A DNA stretch of 64,000 nt from Nyssa sinensis (lineage: Eukaryota > Streptophyta > Magnoliopsida > Cornales > Nyssaceae), in assembly GCA_008638375.1 (NCBI GenBank), contig CM018051.1:11190387-11254386 (forward strand), written 5' to 3'. The notes under the pieces were generated by a model, which ran no database searches, was not told the origin of the DNA, and saw only the letters and a program-made list of their open reading frames with translations. This document shows positions 22,432 to 34,300 of the stretch, one piece after another (position 1 is the first letter of the stretch; each line of letters opens with the position of its first letter). A program made the position numbers and the translations under genes.

Positions 22432-24732
22432 CGTGTATATTTGAAGTCACGAGTGTTACAAAAAATAAAAACAATGTAAAAATAAAAACATTTTTTTCAA
22501 TATAAATCATTATTTTGCCTAAAGGACTGTTATTTGAGTGGTATCATTAGGATGTCAATTTAATTTAATCCATTAGGAATTCAACATAAATAGATACTTG
22601 ACAGGACCGTTTCATTCCAACATAAGGTATTGTTGTACAAAAACGTTTAAACTAAATAATAAATCGATGTCAAATAAATAAAAATAAACAAAATGCACAG
22701 AAAACATACAATATTTATATGATTCGACGAGATGCTTATGTCTACAGGACAACGATGATCAGGCCATTATATATCAAAGAGATTACAAGAATCAAAAACT
22801 CTCAAAATCTTAAACTCATTTTTTCTCAATAACAGGCTATATTCTCCTAAGTCAAAATTCGAAAAAATAATACCCTTATAAGAGACAAAACGGACCCAAA
22901 AATAAAAACAGGTTCAAAAAAAAAAATTTCAATGACTTGTTTAATTGTTTCAGATCACAAACGGGTCATAAAAAATTCGGGTGAATTCATGATAACTACC
23001 CAACAAATATGAACGAATTTTGGGATATAATAAAATTGCATAGATATTTTTTTATAATTTTACTTATTTTCAATTGATCTCTTATAATATAAAAGTCAAC
23101 AAATACATCCCTTAATGTGTCAAAATATATTTTATATCTATCAACTAAATGTAATTTTTAACACATAAAAAAGTATTTCGTCTAAATTTTAAACAATAAA
23201 AAGTCAAGTTAAAACAAGTGAAATTATAAAATAAAATAAAAATACTTGTGTAATTTAACATTTTTTTCTTCACATAATTGATATTCACTGGCTTTGGAGA
23301 ATGAATAATTAATTGCTCATCAACATTAAGACCATAATATTTTTTTTTTTCATTATTCGGTATTCTATTTGTTTTTATGAAAGTAATGTGATGTAACAAT
23401 ACATATATTAATTGGTATTTTAAGAGTTAAACAATGCTCAAATCCTAACAAGAGGCAGTTTTTTTTTTTATTTGCCCTAACATAAAATAATATTATTGCT
23501 TAAAAGAATATACAACTTGAAAATACAATAAAATTAACTTCTAACAAGAGATCCAACAAAATAGAAATCCTCCAACTACACTGTAAATAAATGAACAGAA
23601 ATTTTCAGACGTGTTACCATAAACCACGAAAGACTCACCGACACTAATTACACCGACATAACCTGAAATTGCCTTTCTACGAACCGAAACATGCATAATT
23701 AAACTTTCTTTAATCAACAATTTAGAACCTTTTTATTAAACTTTTTTATTTTTCTTTGATTAATTGGTATTATAAGAGTTAAGTAAATAGAGTGAGATGC
23801 ATTGCATGGTATCGGATACTGTTGAAAAGGTGAAAGAGTGTGTAGCAGTTAGATTTTGGGACGTCACCGCTAATAAAGTGTAAGTGGGCATCTGATTCGC
23901 GAAAGTATCTAATCCATTCTCTCTCACACGGGCCGCCTAAAAGTCTCACACGAGATGCGAATCATGTGATCACATGCACCGTTTAGTCAAACTCCCCATA
24001 CTACCCACTATTTTTCATTATATTTACAAAATTATAGTCAAGGATACTTTTTCTAAATTTAGTGAAAATTTTCGGTGAAACTAATCCTCATCATATTATC
24101 AATTTATCTCTAATCATGTGATAATAAATATATTATTGGTATGATATTTATAGTATATATAAAACACATGTTAAATTAAATTTGGTACTAAGAGTATTAT
24201 TTTTATTGTAATTCATATGTTTGTGCATGTGTAAATCTCTATAAATGTACAGTACTAAATTTTAAATCAAGTAACAAGAATTTTTTTTTATCTAACTACA
24301 TCTCACAATTTTAATCTATCAGGTATGTAATCACATAATTAAAATATTATTTAATTTTAAGTTAAAAAATAAAAATTAAATTAAATAAATAAATCACATG
24401 TGCATTACTTACTCGTCAGAATGTGATTAAGACACATATCTAAATTTTTCTTAATTAATTAGGAGTTAAGTATTGTTCATTAATATTTATGTATAAATAT
24501 ATATATATATATATATATCTGAGTGTATCTCGACAGATCTAGACTATTAATAAAGGGGACAAAAATTTAAAATTAAAATTTCAAGAGGTCTTTTATAAAA
24601 AGAAAAAAAAAAACTTGAGAGACAATTGCTATTTATTTTTTTAAAAAAAATCTATAAAAAATAAAAATAAAACATCAAATGTCTAAAATTCTGGAGGGTG
24701 ATGGCCACCCCAAGTCCTCCTTGTATCTGCCA

Positions 24733-24781
<49 letters not shown>

Positions 24782-24878
24782 GGCACATGCTTATACAAAC
24801 ATTATGCATTAGCACATATTCATACCTATCTAATTAATATATATTTTATGTTATGTAAAACTTATTTTTTTGCTTATT
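22430..24878. other. Noncoding AT-rich region with possible LTR fragment and microsatellites
   Basis: No gene was recognised. At about 22690-22880 the words ATATGATTCGACGAGATGCTTATGTCTAC resemble the conserved part of Copia-type LTRs, without definable ends. Microsatellites lie at 24496-24519 (AT) and 24733-24779 (AT then AC). The rest is AT-rich with A and T runs. Confidence 0.4.
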
Positions 24879-25438
24879 AAAAATAAAAGTGTAATAAACC
24901 AATTGCGGCTACTTCAGTTGGCTATCATGTCTTCTTTGTTAGTAGGAGGTTGTGGGATTCAAGTTTCACTTTCTTCATTAGAGAAATATGAACATTATTT
25001 CTACCTAGCCCATGATTGGCTAATTTGTGTGTCCAGTGCTCATATTTGAGAGACTCTTGGTATTGTTAGATTGTATATTCGTAGTTGAGTTAAATTGATT
25101 GATTAATATAATGTAATTGTTGCATAATTGTTGACTTCTTGTGTGTCCAGAGTCTATATTTGAGAGACTCTTGGTACTGTTAGACTGTATGTTCAGTAGT
25201 TGAGTTAAGTTGATTGATTAATATAATGTAACTATTGCTTAATTATTGAGTTCTGATTTGCGTATCTAAGATCCATATTTGAGAGACTTTTGGTATTGTT
25301 AGATTATATGTTCATAATTGAGTTAAGTTGATTAATTAATATAATGTAACTGTTGCGTGATTGTTGAGTTTGAGATTGTAAAATCCCATCACTACCTTAA
25401 AAAAAATTTAAAAATAAAATAAAAAATAAAAGTGTTAT
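24879..25438 (+). mobile_element. tRNA-derived SINE with 17 bp duplication and triplicated body
   Basis: The left end has RNA polymerase III promoter-like words in tRNA spacing: GGCTACTTCAGTTGGC (A box-like, about 24907-24922) and GGTTGTGGGATTCAAGTTTC (B box-like, about 24948-24967). The body is three tandem copies of a ~116 bp unit, each with CATATTTGAGAGACT.TTGGTA and TAATATAATGTAA, at about 25029-25140, 25141-25258 and 25259-25372. An A-rich tail follows (25398-25421). The whole is bracketed by AAAAATAAAAGTGTAAT (24879-24895) and AAAAATAAAAGTGTTAT (25422-25438), 16 of 17 bases identical, as expected for target-primed reverse transcription. Confidence 0.75.
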
Positions 25439-27325
25439 GAAATAGGGTACCTAAATTTAAAGAAGAAAATGACATGTTAAGGGGAGGATTGAGGAATATG
25501 CCAATTGTGCTGAATCCCTTGGTAGTATCCAGGATGCCATTTTTTTCCCTTAAAAAAGGACAAGAAATTCTCTAAAAGAAATTCATATTTTGATGAGTAA
25601 AATTTATGGTTGACGAATAAAAAGAAGAATATGAATATGAATTATATGATCCTCATATATGATGATGATGATGGAGTAGATGCTAATGGAATCTATATGA
25701 TTCTCATATGAGATAAGCATAAAATTTGAGAGAATTTTGATTATTCTCTTACGGGAATTTTGGTGGTTAAAAATCTAATCTAAATTATAAAATCGTTACG
25801 ACAGCACATATTTAGGAAAATGACTTATTTTCTCGTCTGACAAATCAAAATATTGGACCACATTTACCATAATAAAAGAATAGAATGAATTAAGAAATTA
25901 TTTAAGGTGAGAATGGTATAAGAATTATCACTTCCTTATTACAATTGATTATCATCAAGTATTAGTTTGAGTGATATCTCATCCACTTTTTAATAGGGAT
26001 ATAAATGAATTGAGCCGTGCATTACGTTATTCAACTTTGACTCGCTAAAACAAACGAGTTTTAAATTATATTCAAACTCGACTTGTTAAATTTTTGAGTC
26101 GATTTCAAACAAGTTTCAAAACGAGTTGATCGCGAGTAACTTGAGTTTTATATAGTATTAGACCATTTTTTATTTAATGAGTTGAGTTTAAACTGAACTC
26201 AATAAATTAACAAATTTTAAAATATACTTAAATCTGTCTTGTTTGTTTTGTCAACCGATCTCGAATGAGTCTCTAACTGAACTGAACTCAAATAACTCAA
26301 CTCGTTTTACAAACTTACTTTTTGAAGAAGAGATTGAGATTTCAAGTCTCAATTAAAAAAAAAAAATAGGTGTATGTTTCTTGTCTATAAAAGAAAAAGA
26401 AAAAGAAAAAAAGTTAAGAAACCAATTACAATTGATTAACACTAATAAGTATATGTGTGTATATTTGCACGCACGCGTGAATGTGTGCGTATTTGTGTGT
26501 GTGTGTGTATTAGTATAAATTGTTTCTTTTTTTTTTCTTCTTCTAATTAATCTGTTCATTTGAAATGCAATTTAACTTTTCAAGTTGTGGGAAGGAATTG
26601 TATTGCCACATTTTTTAGAATTAACATTTTTTATTTATTAAAAATAATTATTTCAGCTGAATTTGTTGTATCAAAGACAGTAATGGTTAACTCATAATTA
26701 ACTATTCTTGTTCTACTTCTAAGATGTAATTTATAGTTTTTTCATTCTTAATTTATTTATTTATTATTATTTTTTTTTAACTTTTCTTGGGACTAGTTAC
26801 TTAAGCTATACAATTTGGAGCAACCCTCTGTGGCCATGAGCTTCTTTAACTGCTGATGGAAGCTGATTTCATTCAGGTTTCTGATAAGATCACCAAAAAA
26901 AAACTACTAATTAAACTAATTGGCACCCTTCTTCAACATTTATTTCAAAAATGTCTAAATCAAAAGCAAATAAAAAAAACTAATTCAAGAACAAATTAAC
27001 CTCCAATAGAACAACTGATTCAATTAGTAAGGGTTAAATTTTTTATTTGTAAAAGTGAAATTTATCTTGTCAAGACTTTTTTTTTTTTTTTTGAGAAAAA
27101 AAATGAAAACACTAATAGAAAAGGTGGTTTAGTATGATGTTTTCGAATTTTTTTTTTTTTGTAAAAGGCCCTTTTTAAGGAAACAATTAAAATTAGTTTT
27201 TTTTTTTTTTTTTGTTTTTTCAAAAGTTTGATTTCATTAAAAAAGAAAAACAATCCAAAAATACATGTATTTTCAAAATTCTTTTAAATCCATAATTATG
27301 AGAGATATAAATTAATTTCACATTT
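25439..27325. other. Noncoding AT-rich region
   Basis: No gene was recognised. About 25990-26310 is rich in ACTCGTT/GAGTTGAG words, resembling a dispersed plant repeat of the 'gagctcgag' kind. A GT-rich microsatellite lies at 26452-26510. Long T-runs occur at 27077-27092, 27150-27161 and 27199-27214. Confidence 0.4.
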
Positions 27326-27665
27326 GCTTATATCCCGTTTGAATTAAGAGAGTTGGAAGAAAAAGGGAGGAAAGAAACATGAATGAGATATTATTTTATG
27401 CTTGGTTTAAAAATAGGAAAGGGAAGTGAAGGAAAAGAAAGGAATGGGAAGTAGTGGAAGGGTCCTATAACTCCTATTTAATCTCCTATTTAATTTGTTT
27501 CTCTTCTTTCAAAAGTGGGAGAAGATGGAAAGAAAAAATTAGAAAATTTTTGATTACCCGTTTTACTTAATTTTTTTTAGAATAAGTGAATTTCTATTTT
27601 ACTCACATAATAAAAATCTCATTTCCTTTCATTTCTCCTTTATCTTTCCAAACAAGATTAGAGGA
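27326..27665. repeat. Purine/pyrimidine foldback element
   Basis: The left part (CCCGTTTGAATTAAGAGAG, then GGAAGAAAAAGGGAGGAAAG) faces an inverted right part (CTCATTTCCTTTCATTTCTC then CTTTATCTTTCCAAACAAGA), so the arms can pair imperfectly over long stretches. It resembles the inner element at 61313-61776. Ends are approximate and it is noncoding. Confidence 0.5.
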
Positions 27666-27801
27666 TTGCATTATCATTTACTTTCTTTTCTCTTGTTAGT
27701 TATCTAAGCATGAAAGAAGGATTGTAGCCTCCTCTCCTCTCCTCTCTCTTTCACTCCTACTTATTCGGACATAGTGTTTAAGTGAGTAGAATCTGAACTC
27801 A

Positions 27802-28750
27802 TTGTTGGAAAAATAGTATAATTGATGTCGGAAAAATAGAATACAGAGAAGAATGAACTTATTAATTTAGTTGAGGCGTGTATAATACACTATCCTTAAG
27901 AGTAGTTTCCACCTCTCTGAGATTGTATCTTGGTGTAGAAGGTCTCAACGATGTACCCTTTAGAATACAACAATCCGTCTTCATTAACATGCACTCGTAC
28001 AATGAAGGTCTTAGGAACAGCCTTAGAAAGCAAAGATCTTTCTTTAGTGACATGTAGTAATAAGAACAAATAGACATCAACAAGAACAGAACTTTGGAAA
28101 ACTCTGAAAGCACTCTCTAAGACAGAACTGATATGAACTCACACAGATGTGAAAGGCTCTCTGTACTTGTCTATATAGAACTGTTTTGGGATTCTCTATT
28201 TATAGTTGTAACCACTGAATTAATTGTGGAAGTGGCACAGACAAATTGCACGATTGATGCAAAGTGCATCCATAAAGAAAACAAATTGTGTAACGACTAT
28301 ATTGACGTTACAAGATGGAAAGGTAAAGATTTGGACGCGGTAGAGTTGACCCAACTGGTATGTAAACTGTATAATAGGACGCATGAATAAAAATAACTAT
28401 GGAAGGAACAACAATGGTAAGTCAAATAAAAATAATTATGAAAGGAACAACAATAGGTAAGTCAAGGTCGCATGCGTGAATAAAAATAAATATGGAAGGA
28501 ACAACAATGGTAAGTCAAAGCCCGATTAATTGGTGAATAAAAATAAATATGAAAGGAACAACAATGGTAAGTCAAAGCCCGATTAATTGGATTTTCGAAT
28601 GGAAATCCAATGTTCCACCAGATTTGGGATTTGAGCTTGCCTCTTGTGCACGAGGGCTTGCCCATGTCTTGCTTTTATTTAACAAACCCATAAAGTGCAA
28701 GTACTTATATACTCACTAAACTTCTCTTATCTTTCCCATATGGGACATAA
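27802..28750 (-). mobile_element. LTR-like segment, minus orientation, boundaries uncertain
   Basis: The plus strand from TGTTGGAAAAATAG (27804) reads on the minus strand as sequence ending CCAACA. A TATA-box-like CTATAAATAG lies at about 28195-28206 on the minus strand. The general make-up (internal CTCTCTGAGATTG, and a cluster TTTCCCATATGGGAC at about 28732-28746) resembles plant Copia LTRs. No target duplication or partner LTR was found. Short tandem repeats at 28385-28590 lie inside. Confidence 0.35.
28385..28592. repeat. Four tandem copies of a ~42-56 bp unit
   Basis: GAATAAAAATAA.TATG.AAGGA followed by ACAACAATGGTAAGTCAA recurs at about 28385, 28427, 28478 and 28534. The last two copies extend with AGCCCGATTAATTGG. 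Copies are nearly identical, so the expansion is probably young. Confidence 0.85.
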
Positions 28751-29089
28751 GGTTTTGGACTTTTTTGAAGGAACACAAGTTTACATACCAAGAAAAATAT
28801 GTCTTTAAAATAGCCATAACTAAAACTATATATACAACACTCATAACCTATAAGTGTGGCATAGTGTTAAAAGACAGTAGAATTTGATCTTATAACCTTT
28901 CTTCCGAGGAGAAACTATAATATGGTTACAAAACATTGACCCTGTCAACGGTCCTAATCAATTATCAATTGTTTTGTATACAAAAGTTATTTTTTGTTTC
29001 TTAAATATCTAATATATCATACACATGATATCTCATAATTAACTGAACGTAAGCGGATCTAGGGAGTAGTAAAGGGGAGCCATTTTGAA
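28751..29089. other. Spacer, nothing recognised
   Basis: AT-rich; no coding-like or repeated structure seen. Confidence 0.45.
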
Positions 29090-29456
29090 AAATTAAATTT
29101 TTACCTTGTAATTTTGCTAAAATTTCTTAAAAATTAAGATTCCCCCCCCCCCGGCATCCTCCCCCAAAATTTGTTAAATTTATATCATAATTCTTTTTAA
29201 ATTTTTAGTGTATACACTTTGACTCCTCGTAACCATAATTATCTGTCACTGAGTCTGAAATCATTGGTCGACCATAATTAAATTTTTACCTTGTAATTTT
29301 GCTAAAATTTCTTAAAAATTAAGATCCCCCCAGCATCCTCCCCCAAAATTTGTTAAATTTATATCAAAATTCTTTTTAAATTTTTAATGTATACACTCTG
29401 ACTCGTTGTAACCATAATTATCTATCACTGAATCTGAAATCATTGGTCGATCGTAC
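29090..29456. repeat. Direct duplication, ~185 bp unit, two copies
   Basis: AAATTTTTACCTTGTAATTTTG starts copies at about 29096 and 29281. Both continue through GCATCCTCCCCCAAAATTTG, TGTATACACT.TGACTC and CATTGGTCGA. Copies differ at few positions, mainly the length of the C-run (29143-29154 against 29326-29332). Confidence 0.88.
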
Positions 29457-31323
29457 AATAATTTCTCTCAAATGTAACCAACTAGACTAGCCAATCCCAA
29501 TTGCTTGATAGGGGTTGGTTTTAGGAATCCCATTTTATACTTGCGCTGCCAATTTTGCTAAACTTGCTGTATCTCAAGTTAGGTTTCCTACTTCATGTCT
29601 GTCTGCATCTTTGGAGTTGAATTGGCCCATCTGACCATGAGAGCTTTAAATGCTGTGTGTGTGTGTGTGTGTAATGGCAAAAAGAATAAAGTAAACCCAA
29701 GCAGTTAAATTTTCTTTATAGAAATGATAGTGACAGGTACAAGACAACATGGGTTTCCCATTCATGCCCAATTAAAGTTAGGTGTATTTTATTTTTTTTT
29801 TTGTGTGTGTGGAGGAAACATGGACACGTTAAGCCACATTGCTCCATGCCTTTTGCATAACCTTTTTTTCAACCAATATTTGCTTTACTGGGGTTTAACT
29901 TCCAACTCTCAAAAGGTATTTAGAGAAAGAAAAAAAGATACTCTAATTTACAGGAAACACCTCTTTGCTATATGGAGCTAGAAAAAGTTTTTCCCTCTGT
30001 GTGTTAGGGAGGAAAAGAGTAGGGATCAAAAAAGGGAAGGGAAATCAATGTCAAGTCATTTTCTCTCTTATTCAATGTCATTTAAGGAAAAATAAAACTT
30101 CAAAAACAGTGATACAAACTATTCTTATCAAAAAAATTCTACCATCAATTATTTATTAAATAATGTGACATTTTGTATTAGTTTTATATCAAATTATGAT
30201 GTGATATAAGACTAAAGTTTTATTTAAATAGTGCAAGTGTCTCTTTTTCACGCAAAAGATTTGAGATTGATATAAAAAAAATCATGATATGACTTGCATT
30301 CATTACAAGATGATCATATCATTTGAAAAGTTACTTTTAAAAGAAATATTTTTGTAGGTAGGGTTGGAAAATGGGTCTCTCACCCTGTTGTCATTCCTAC
30401 TTATCCGCAATCATCCATGTTAAAAAATGAGTCCTAATCATGAAATAAAATATTACAAAAATGGTATATGACAAGTTCAAAATTATGGATATATCATAAT
30501 TACACATCAATATCACAAACTTTTTTAACAAATAATAAATATTAATATCAAATCATAAAAGTTTTGAATTAAATTTTTTGAAATATTAATTGACATGCTA
30601 ATGTATTATTCTGAGTCAATATATTACAAATAAAACATATATTTAATATGTATACAGTATGAAATCAAATAAAAAATACACATTAATAAAAATATAAAGA
30701 ATACTATTCACTATAATTTACATAAAATCTAATTATATTAATATAAAAAACGGTCAAATGTGATTACAAATAAAAAATATGCATAGGTTTTCAAATTAAT
30801 AAGATAAAGCATTAAGTTCCTCTTATATTATAGTCAAAAATACAATATTTCAGCGATAGAGATATTTTGCAATATAGAAGCAATATTATGAGAATTTTTG
30901 AATTTAAAATTTTGTTATAATTTTTTTTTGGGTAATATTTATCGCTATATTATGCAATATATCACAATATTTTATGATTTTTTTTGTACATTCAAATATT
31001 GTATGACAATTACAAAAATTGCAATATATCACAAAATATTGTAATATTTTATTACATGCATGGTCCTGACTCTGTTCATAAGGATTGATTTTTTACCCAA
31101 ACACATCTTAATGCTTCCTCCCTCATTTCACATTTCAACAGACAGTGATAATGCATTTCCTTACACCAAAAAAAAAACATACATTGGACCAAAACTACAT
31201 CTAAGGATTTTTCAGAATCAAATCAGCAATAACAGAGTACATGTTTGTTTTAGCGGACGGGGCCGTGGCCGCGGCGCAGTCCACCAGCTTGAAACAAACG
31301 GGGGTTAAAGAAAGCTTTGCTAT
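29457..31323. other. Intergenic region upstream of the RLK 3' end
   Basis: No gene was recognised. A (GT)n run lies at 29656-29673. The region 30160-31050 is extremely AT-rich. The last stretch (about 31100-31323) is probably the 3' untranslated region of the receptor kinase, which reads leftward. Confidence 0.45.
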
Positions 31324-34300
31324 TCATTGTGATTTGATGCGATCGAGACTCTCAGAGACCGTCCTTCATCCTGGGCCGCAACTCTGGGTCAAGCTCTGCA
31401 CAATTGAGCGCGATATGAAATGCTGCAACAACTTGTTTCTTTGCATGAACCTCTTGCAGAAGTGTTGGGTCTATAATCTCAGACAAGGGCCTTTCCTCGC
31501 GGAATACCTTCCTCACAAGGCTGTCTAATCCCTTACCGTCGTCGCCCGGCCCCGGCAACTGCCCCGTTAGTATCTCCAAAAGCACAATTCCAAAGGAGTA
31601 CACATCACATTTCTGCGTGAACCGGATATTGGAAACTCGAGCCTCAGGAGCCGTGTAGATAACAGATGAAGAAGCTGAAACTTTCGAGCTTGCAATGCCA
31701 TGGTTTGAGTTCTGTCTTTTGTATGTCGTATTGGTGGATTTAGAGGTGCTTGATGTAAGACGACTGAGCCCAAAACTGGAAATGTAGGGCTGGAGATGAT
31801 CGTCCAGAAGGATTTTTGATGATTTTATGTTGCCGTGAACATATTTTCGAGGGCTGCATTCATGAATGTGCATTAGACCCCTTGCAGTGCCTTGAGCAAT
31901 CTTCAACCTTGTTGCCCATGATACTGGTGGCAGAGAATTGGCAGGTCCCCCTTCAATATATAAACACAGATAGACACAGTAAGCATTGGTTGTTTATGAT
32001 GACCATTGCTTCCTCTAAATAAAATAAAAATTGATAGTCATAAAAGCTTTGAGGAAATTGTCGTGCAAATGACCATCATCAGTGTGCTGCAAAACAAGTT
32101 TCAAGTTCAGATTTTTTTACTTGGAAACATATAAATAAAGAGCATTACATTTTATAAGTTTAAAAAGTGAGACAATGTGTAATTAAAATTTTGTATGACG
32201 TTGCTCTATTCAACAACCAAATAATGTAGTCTATTTAAAAGTGAGAGAATAAAACATGCAGCATCAAAACCATTGACACAAATTCATCTTCACACTCATA
32301 AAATGTGTTAGAACACCAGTTGCTCTAAAAACTTAAACTGCTAGAAAATCAGCCGACAATGTATAGCAAGCAATAACACACTCCCTCACATGCAACCCCA
32401 TTTTTCACGTGGAGAGTTGGTACATAACAGTGCAAAGTGTTGTGAGTGCGAGAGTGGGTGAGCGAGTGCAAAGTTATACCGAAGGGGTAGGGAATTTCAA
32501 CCCAATACCTCTCAGAAGCCAAGCTCTGATACCATGTTAGAACACCAGTTGCTCTAAAAGCTTAAGCTGTTAGAGAATGGCCGACAATGTATATCAAGTG
32601 CTAACGAAATGAAAACAAATGTTATGCCAGTGGTCCAATTTCCTTGTAACATGTCATTGAAAATGAAAATTTTGATTGCATTTAAACACACCCTCCCCCT
32701 CTGGTTGCCATGGTGGGGAATGGGGACCATTATTATTATTTCAGAGAGTGAGCAGTGGTAGATCAATAGGAGTTAAAGAAGAATAATTGTTCAGTACAAA
32801 TTCAGGAAGTAATCTGTTATGTCCTTCAATGAAATCAAGGACATAAAAACATGCATTGCTCAGCTGTCAGGAGAAAGACAGTAATATGCCACAGTACCAG
32901 ACCTGAGTTATTATTGAGTCAATCAAGACAAATACACTCTGCAGAGTTGCAGTCAACTGGTTCACAAGCACCAAACATCCAAAAATCCAAAATATATAGA
33001 ATATTGATCATCACCACAATAGCAAAAATTGAAAGAGAACGTCAATAATAGAAGGCTATAAAAATAGCATGTAACCATGTTTTCCACCATCAGTTTGAAT
33101 AAGAGATCTATATCATGAAACAAAAAATTAATTACCAGCGTATAAATTATACTCTCAATAGGGAAGATAAGGTTATCAAGTTAGTTTCATAATGAAGGGT
33201 ATATTTCAGTCAACTCCCTCAGAATAAATTAAATCTTGTAAGGGTATAACGAAAGAAAGATAATGTGCAAAGCAATAATATTGGCAGCAGTCTAGTACAA
33301 CCTAATTAAATGGCTACAAACGGTCAACTTGATCAATGTTTTGCAGCCACAAACTTAAGTTGCTAGCTATATAAGCTTTTGAACTGCTTAACCACCCCAT
33401 CCCTCCCAAAAAAAAAAATAAAATTAAGACTGCTCATCCTCCAGTATTGAGTTGTGAATAATAATAATAATAATAATAGCTGTGTTAATGCCAATTCATG
33501 AAGTCACATATATTGATTGCATTCATGCAAGGTAGCCAATTCAAATCCCACACTAAATGGAACAAACTAAATACAAATGCCACACAACAAATAAAATAAT
33601 TACATTTCAACGTGGCATCCAAATGCGCTCTTTGACAATACCTAATTTAGGACCACCAAACAAAGTTTTTAACTTTTACTTGTCAAACATATATATACAT
33701 ACAAACACACACACACCCCACACAAGTTGTTTGGATGAGTGCTTTTCAAACAGACAGTTCAAATGTGACTGAAATCTATGATTTTTTTTTTTTCATTATT
33801 CACCTTCATAACCTTTTGCTCCTAAGGCTGATCAAGCAGGGTCCCACCTCATATGAAGGAGCATTAACAATGTGCTTTTATAGAAAAAGCTCCCCATTGA
33901 AGGTGCCTTTCGATGATATTCACACAAACCTGAGTTTTTTGCCTTATTTTAAAACGAGAGAATAGATAAAATTATGTGAGTGGTTACCAGACAGAGCAAG
34001 TCAGTCTCAACTTGAAGTGCATGAATGATATTTCAAAAACAGCCATATACTTTACTGTGGTCCTTTGAATTTCATTTTACCAGGCCAACCCATACTGTTC
34101 ACACATTTTCAAGATCAGGGTGTAGAAAGAAAAAGGAAAATGCCATAAAGGATGAGAACTCAATGGACATGACTCACGAGTGAGTCAACATTAATAAGAA
34201 GAAGGGATCGGGAAATTCATAATTGAGTCAATGAAATACAGACTGGTCCAGGGCAGAATCGCAAAGCTGAAGCCTAAAAACTCAAAAACATACATGATGT

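Noticed and set aside
23805..23835. GGTATCGGATACTG as a further TRIM primer-binding site
   Set aside because: It departs from TGGTATCAGAG at key positions and has no flanking direct repeats.
24907..24970. Possible tRNA gene from the A- and B-box-like words
   Set aside because: The sequence does not fold into a full cloverleaf by inspection and is followed by a SINE-like body with an A-rich tail and flanking duplication.
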